Below, piece by piece: positions 27,230 through 64,000 of a DNA stretch of 64,000 nucleotides. The DNA is taken from NCBI GenBank assembly GCA_037975125.1, contig CM075855.1, positions 81,653,085 through 81,717,084 on the forward strand, written 5' to 3'. How positions within the stretch are numbered: the first letter of the stretch is position 1; every line of letters starts with the position of its first letter. Source of the stretch: Latrodectus hesperus (lineage: Eukaryota > Arthropoda > Arachnida > Araneae > Theridiidae). Made by a program: the position numbers and the translations under genes. The notes under the pieces are model-generated. The model saw only the letters and a list, made by a program, of their open reading frames with translations, was not told the DNA's origin and searched no databases.

Positions 27230-27400
27230 ACATTTGCCACCATCAGCATTTCCACGACAGCTCTTATGGGCTTGGGTCGTCTTCAAAAGATTTTCCCCCT
27301 TGGCTCTTCTCCCAGTAATTGACTTCCAGTTATTTGTTTTTAAGGTAGCAATGTCCTTGTCCACACAGTCTTTCCATATTTTGTTAGGATCTTGCCCTTT
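27230..27400 (-). pseudogene. LINE ORF2 C-terminal fragment
   Basis: The minus strand reads WKDCVDKDIATLKTNNWKSI followed by LLKTTQAHKSC. This matches the conserved tail of many arthropod LINE polyproteins (W-x-D-C-V-x-K-D-x-x-x-L...W). Only this tail is present. Confidence 0.5.
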
Positions 27401-27830
27401 TTATTGATCTCATTCTGCTTAGTTTTATGGACCTGATAATATCATCTTGACATTTATAATCAATTAATTACATATAAATATCATATATCTAATTAATTAT
27501 TTAGATATTACTGCATTAAAAGTCAGTTATTTAGATAAATAGTAATGCAAATTAAATATATATCAAATAATCACACATATAAATATATACCATATAAATT
27601 AATCATTAAAGATAGTAAATATCATATTAATCATAATATATATATGTATGATTAAAATATTGCTATGAGATTTATATTACAGTAGACGTTCGTTTTTATG
27701 AACTCGTAGGGATCGGTAGAACAGTTCGAAAAATAGAAAATTTCTTAAGATAGAAAAATAATGTATTATATTATAAAGAATTGATTTTTAAACCAAACTA
27801 CTTTTTAATAAATATGTAAGGTACCACTAC

Positions 27831-27856
27831 AAAAAAAAAAAAAAAAAAAAAAAAAA
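27831..27856. repeat. poly(A) run inside the Tigger element
   Basis: 26 consecutive A residues. Confidence 0.9.
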
Positions 27857-28299
27857 CGTTTGGAACTATATATATTATTGGAAGCGCATGCACACACACA
27901 AAATAAGATTCATATTTAAAAGAGCATGTACTTAGTTTTTGAACATTTTTGAATCAAGCTATTCATTAATTTATCTTTTACTGTTTAAAAGCTACATATT
28001 TAAAATCACTTTTAAATTTTTTTCCATGTATGAAATCATTTCACTGTTTTCCTCCCCTAAAAAAATATCTTATTCCTGTTAGGCATTCAGTTACTTCTTT
28101 TGTAGATGGTCTTTACACTACATCATTTTCTTGTTCAATATCTGAAAGCTTTTTCATTCTCATCCTTTTATTCTCAATAATTTCATCATTCTATATTTTT
28201 TCCGAACGCATCATACGTAAGTTTCTATTCAAAATTTGCTCGAAAAAAGTTTCAGAGATTTTTTTTGTCATACTTCATGCATATATGACACATCTTCGC

Positions 28300-29265
28300 A
28301 CAAGTCATCACACAGATAAGTTACCTTGTATTTCTTCAGCTACGGTGGTTTCTTTAATGAAGCTTGTATGTTGAAATGTACTCGATATTTTCTTTTCTTC
28401 AACATCGTTCCAAACATACATTGGATTGATTGATAAAGCATTATTTTTTTGAAAGTAAATTTCATTATTCCACTCCAACTCCAAGTCCATAATTACTCTT
28501 TACAAAAGTACTCAACGATTTTTGCTCCTAAGCTGTTGATTATGCATTTATCTAAAAGTTATATTAGGTGGGTAAAACTTCCCAAGGTTCGACTTAAGAT
28601 CCTGGACTGATCTCAGGAACGTAAGATATGCTGTTAAAAACCATTCAAAGAACTTTGCGATTCTCCAATAAAAAGGGTCGATTTAAGTCTCTCAGCAAAT
28701 TTTCATAAATGCTCCCACACATTCAAGCTTTAATATTAGCATGATATGAAGCTGATAGTTGTTGAAAAATTTCAAAATATTTAAGCTTTGAATGTTTTTA
28801 TATGAAAAGCTGTGGTAGTTTTTCTCATCCAGTAATTTTGACTGCTAGAAACACTGTAAATTTTTGCTTCGTTTTTGTACTCCCATAATATTTATCGCCA
28901 TTAAAACCAGTCTTCATTCGGTATAGACCTTAAAAACGAACCAGTCTCGTCCATGTTTGAAGCATCCTTTGGGTCATAGTTGGAAAGGAGTGATTTCTAT
29001 GCTCATTCTTGATCTATTCAATTTCTGAAATTTTATTCACAGTTCCACCTTTACCATATAATTTTTTTAAAGCTCAAACCGTGTCTGATTTTAAATTTTT
29101 GGACCCAACCGTCTGAAGCTTTGAAATATTTTATATTCATCTTCATAGCAAAGAAGTTGGATTTCTCTTTAATTACATTACCAGAAATGTTTATTCCTCT
29201 CTTTCTTCTCAGCCAAAGAAGTAAAAATTTTTCTATTTTACGGTGCTTTGTTTTTATCAATATTT

Positions 29266-29300
<35 letters not shown>

Positions 29301-29520
29301 ACTTTTTTGTTGGTACTGTTTCCTTTGTCAAGGATATTTTAATATTCCGTGTTTTCAAAATTATCGAGAAAATGTTTTTTTGAATTTTATAATTTTTGGC
29401 AATATTTATGTTTTGTCCAATTTTTCTAGAATTTTACTTTCTTACTTCGATTGAAAAATGCGTTCTTTTTTTAAACTGAGACAAATCTTTAATCAGCCTC
29501 AATCTCAAACTCGATAAATG
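28300..29520 (-). pseudogene. Tigger/pogo transposase, inactive
   Basis: On the minus strand a pogo-type N-terminal stretch (RLRLIKDLSQF) lies near 29490. The CENP-B-type helix-turn-helix follows at 29260-29051, with FKASDGWVQKFKIRHGLSF as its conserved core. A catalytic block NMDETGSFLRS near 28950 corresponds to the family DETG motif. The C-terminal part around 28490-28308 is in another frame. Several stops and frameshifts, and a GA-repeat insertion between the two N-terminal domains, make it inactive. Confidence 0.7.
29270..29299. repeat. (GA)n microsatellite
   Basis: About 30 bp of GA dinucleotide inside the transposase remnant. Confidence 0.95.
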
Positions 29521-30309
29521 CAAATACGTAAAATGTGTTGTTTAAGTGCAAGCAAATAACTTCAGAGCGACATAGCTCAAAGATTTTAAGGAGTTTTCCC
29601 ATTTCCATGCTCTTATGTACGAGGAATATTGAAGTTAAATTGGACACCTCAGCTCTTCCTAATCAAATGTCTGTTCCATAATGTTCGGAATGATGGCAAG
29701 TGTCGCTTCATTTTTCAAGGATGAATCAAGCTCTCAGGCATTATATAAAAAGAAATCAAACGAAAAAATAAACATATCACAAAAAAAGAAGAAAATAAAC
29801 TTTTTTTTTTTATCAGAAACGGAAGTTCACAAATAAGAGATTTTTCAAAATTTTAGTGTATAAATGTGAATTTAATTTATCATTGTGACTAGGGTGTAAG
29901 GGTAGAGAATAGCCACTAGTTCCTAAAAACGTGAGTATTCGTAAATTAGAAGTTCGTTAAAACGAGCGTCTACTGTAATTGGCATTATGAGGTATAATAA
30001 TCTTCCTCCTATATCGTAACGGAGTTCTTTTACCAGAATCCTTCATATAAATGATAAAAACAAATTATTTGTAAAATATAAGAGCATAAATATTGTCATA
30101 AAAATTTGATTAGTTTATTTCAGTGCAGGAAAATAAGTGATCATTAAAATTAAGCAGATAAGTATAAAAAGCTAAAAGTACAAAAAAAAAAGAAACTTTT
30201 AAATTTTTCCAAAAATTTCCTTCATTACATATTAACTGAGTAATGCAAAAGAGAAATTGTGCAGTAATAGTGAAATAAATAATTCTTCTGTGGTGGTGGT
30301 GGGACTAAT

Positions 30310-31525
30310 CCCCATTTGGTCTAGTGGAACTAGACCAGATCCATGAGATCAAAGACAGCCAAAAAGTCCAAAAGTAGATGTGGACTTTTCACAGCCTCCT
30401 CACGAGAAAACCCCAAGTACTTCAAGATGTGTTGCGGGCAAAACGGTGCATTGTCGCACTTGGGGCATGTTGGGTACTTTCTTTCACCGCTCTCAAAGAT
30501 CATACACTTCAAGTGGCCAGTAGAAAGTCAAGACAGTGTCGTCTGATGTACTCTGGAGCCCTTAAATGTTGTGGCGGCTCCAGGATGTCTTTGGAAGTAC
30601 CAAGGATGAGCAGGAGGGTCAGCTCAGATTTTAGAAGTAAGTTGTTTAGTAATGGAAGAGATCTCTGATGGTGTTAGTGCCATGCGATCTTCCGGGTTCA
30701 AAGGATTACTGGCGTCAGCCTTTGCAAGGTCGTCGGCAACTTCATTCCCAGGCAGACCAACATGCGAGGGGACCCACTGGAGGTGGATTGGATGTTGAAC
30801 TGAAAGTCTTTTCAACAAGAGTAGAATACTTCTACTAGTACTGTCGCCGATGGATTGCCAATTGAAAAGGTGCTGGATCGAGGATCGACTGTCTGTAAGG
30901 ATCCATATCTCCGAGAAATCATTTTGTGTATTGTTAGCTAACAAAGAAAGTCCACTCATGATGGCGATGAGTTCCGTTCTGAAGACGGACGTGTGGTCAG
31001 CAGTTCTTTTTTCAAACTTGACGGAATGGTTGGGGAGTTCAATACATACTCCGCTGCCAGTTGCATTTGTCTCCAATTTGCTTCCATCAGTATAAACCCT
31101 GGCTGCTCCTATAGGAATCTTGTCAATTGTCTCTAGAGCCAATTGCTTTAGTAAGTATGGGTGGTCCGACTTTTTACTTGCCTTGAGCGTTAGGTTGGGA
31201 TAGAAAGTGACTCCCTGGAGGCTAAACGCAGGGTTAATCAAAGATGTCAAGCAGAAGGGCTCAACATAAGGATACAGCAAGTTCTGTAAATGTGCTTGGG
31301 AGAATGGACTATTTTTTAATCTTTGGTTATTGCTACAATTAATTAAATATTGTGATGTTCTGTGTTGGTCTCCAAAGCTGATCAGTTTATTGAAGTAATT
31401 GGTTAAGCAAAACTTCCTTCTCCTATGTCATAGTAGAAGGTCGCACTCGTACAGAGCTAAATTGTTAGGGCAGCTGTTGTGAAGTCCTCCAATGATCCTA
31501 GCAGCGCTCTGCTGAATTATAATTC
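30310..31525 (-). pseudogene. 5'-truncated R1/I-like LINE (RNase H and C-terminus)
   Basis: On the minus strand the fragment starts in the thumb region after the reverse transcriptase (QQSAARIIGGLHNSCPNNL) and has one in-frame TGA near 31430. An intact RNase H domain follows at 31280-30624: VYTDGSKLE, then RTELIAIMSGL, ILTDSRSS and LQWVPSHVGLPGNEVADDLA, showing the D-E-D-H/D layout. After a frame change the C-terminal CPKCDNAPFCPQHIL motif appears and the frame stops after DLMDLV near 30327. A short 3' UTR of CCACC repeats follows. Truncation is typical of LINE retroposition. Confidence 0.8.
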
Positions 31526-31677
31526 TTTAGAAATACAATAACGTTCTGTGCAAATCTTTTGACGTTATAAACGTAACTATTATATTTTCTGTTTATAATG
31601 TAATTCTAACGACTTTAGGTAGCAACGTTAAGCTCAGTGCGCTTAATAGTTATGCATATTTTTCCAACTGCTTTATA

Positions 31678-31769
31678 ATACCAATTATAGCTGTTTTATA
31701 ATACCAATAATAGCTGTTTTATAATACCAATTATAGCTGTTTTATAATACCAATTTTAACTGCTTTACA
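31678..31769. repeat. 23-bp tandem repeat, four copies
   Basis: Four head-to-tail copies of a unit beginning ATACCAATTATAGCTG. The first three are nearly identical and the last is diverged. It lies about 400 bp upstream of the micro-exon gene start. Confidence 0.85.
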
Positions 31770-32110
31770 TAAATTATAATGTTAGAGTTTATGCATTAGT
31801 TTTATTACTGCTCTAATGTGGAGTTGTAGCCATAAAAATAAAGAATAACGCATAATAGTTCAGCTGTGATAATATATTTCTAAGTAAGGTATGCTTTTCA
31901 AATTAAAACTGATGTAATTGTTTACATAATTTATCTTTTAAGCTCAATTCATAGTAGATGCTGACTAAATATTGTGACAATGAAAACTTAAAATTCTAAT
32001 TTACTGACTATTAAAGAAATAAATACTATTTATTGCTATCGATTTTATGAAAAAATAGGAAATTATTTGTGAACAACATCTGCATTCTAAAAATAAATAA
32101 TTTATATTCA

Positions 32111-32120
32111 GTATATAAGA
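32111..32120 (+). promoter_or_regulatory. TATA-like box of the micro-exon gene
   Basis: GTATATAAGA lies about 58 bp before the start ATG, which would place transcription start near 32140 and give a 5' UTR of about 30 nt. AT-rich sequence makes TATA motifs common by chance, so position relative to the signal-peptide exon is the main argument. Confidence 0.4.
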
Positions 32121-32169
32121 AAAGATAAGAATTTGATTTCCGCGAATCTGCAAAAAAGACAAGTTCAGA

Positions 32170-63746
<31,577 letters not shown>

Positions 63747-63977
63747 GTAAGAATTTTATTATGCAATGATTCGATAAAATTCAATTTGTTCCATACAAAA
63801 AATATTGTTTCAAATAAAATAGTTGAATGATAACATAATAAATACAAATATTCTTTTAATTCTTTAAATATCTTTCATTTTCTTACAAAATGTTTTCCCA
63901 TGTTTTAAGCTTTTGAATTCATTAAGGATATTTAAAATATTTTAATCTAAAAAACTGAGTGAAAACAATGTCTCAAC

Positions 63978-64000
63978 CCTAATATTTACGTCATTGCGCA
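63978..64000 (+). repeat. Second copy of an internal segment of the MITE-like element
   Basis: CCCTAATATTTACGTCATTG at the window edge repeats CCCTAGTATTTACGTCATTG at 63437-63456 with one change. A second copy probably continues outside the window. Confidence 0.5.

Larger units (their letters stand above)
27680..29975 (-). mobile_element. Tigger/pogo-family DNA transposon with TIRs
   Basis: Both ends are identifiable. The left end starts CAGTAGACGTTCGTTTTTAT at 27680. The right end, read inward on the minus strand from 29975, starts CAGTAGACGCTCGTTTTAAC. Each is flanked by TA (27678-27679 and 29976-29977), the target duplication of this superfamily. The 2.3-kb length is normal for Tigger-like elements. 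A poly(A) run at 27831-27856 and a GA microsatellite at 29270-29299 lie inside. The transposase is broken. Confidence 0.85.

Overview
The window is arthropod nuclear DNA. It is very AT-rich, with long AT and CA microsatellites, many decayed Tc1/mariner, Tigger/pogo, R1/I-like LINE, Ty3/gypsy and tRNA-derived SINE copies, and widely spaced genes with long introns. I think it is most likely arachnid, probably a spider. That is an inference from repeat content and gene style; no host protein here identifies the species.

Positions 1-32100 are mostly intergenic and repeat-filled. They hold Tc1-like transposase remnants (1-1010, 14640-15870, 23160-23890), a pair of dispersed modules arranged A-B-A' at 20739-23144 with a second copy of B at 2771-3838, SINEs (about 8320, 18120, 25618), LINE pieces (about 9560, 27230, 30310-31525) and a well-delimited Tigger/pogo element with matching terminal inverted repeats (27680-29975). 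Two short stretches look like isolated exons of unknown host genes: a terminal exon on the minus strand (5744-5901) and an internal exon on the plus strand (14074-14247).

Positions 32110-64000 are dominated by one plus-strand gene that single-ORF methods miss because its exons are tiny. A TATA-like box is followed by a 61-nt first coding exon encoding a signal peptide. At least 17 more exons follow; 16 of them are 6-36 nt and one is 129 nt. Every intron is phase 1, every internal exon is a multiple of 3, and nearly all donors are GTAAG or GTAAA. The spliced product seen here is about 186 codons spread over 31.6 kb, and the gene runs off the right edge. It is a secreted Gly/Ala/Leu/Gln-rich repeat protein. 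Exons 6-12 alternate strictly between 24-nt (x-x-G-G-L type) and 21-nt (A-x-G-V-A-N type) units, so the array grew as a two-exon cassette. A later block has Gln-rich exons, one of which has expanded internally to nine GGLQ repeats. The architecture resembles the micro-exon genes (MEGs) known from schistosomes. I know of no described arthropod counterpart, and this is the main candidate for a novel system.

The introns of this gene have absorbed a LINE (39880-43260), a Ty3/gypsy element with LTRs (47863-52215), a mariner/Tc3-like element (54365-55020), Tc1, SINE and LINE fragments (57227-59170), a LINE ORF1 remnant (60621-61270) and a MITE-like inverted repeat (63298-63537). The compact exon 6-12 array has taken no recognisable insertion apart from microsatellites. 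All transposable-element coding regions seen are visibly broken.
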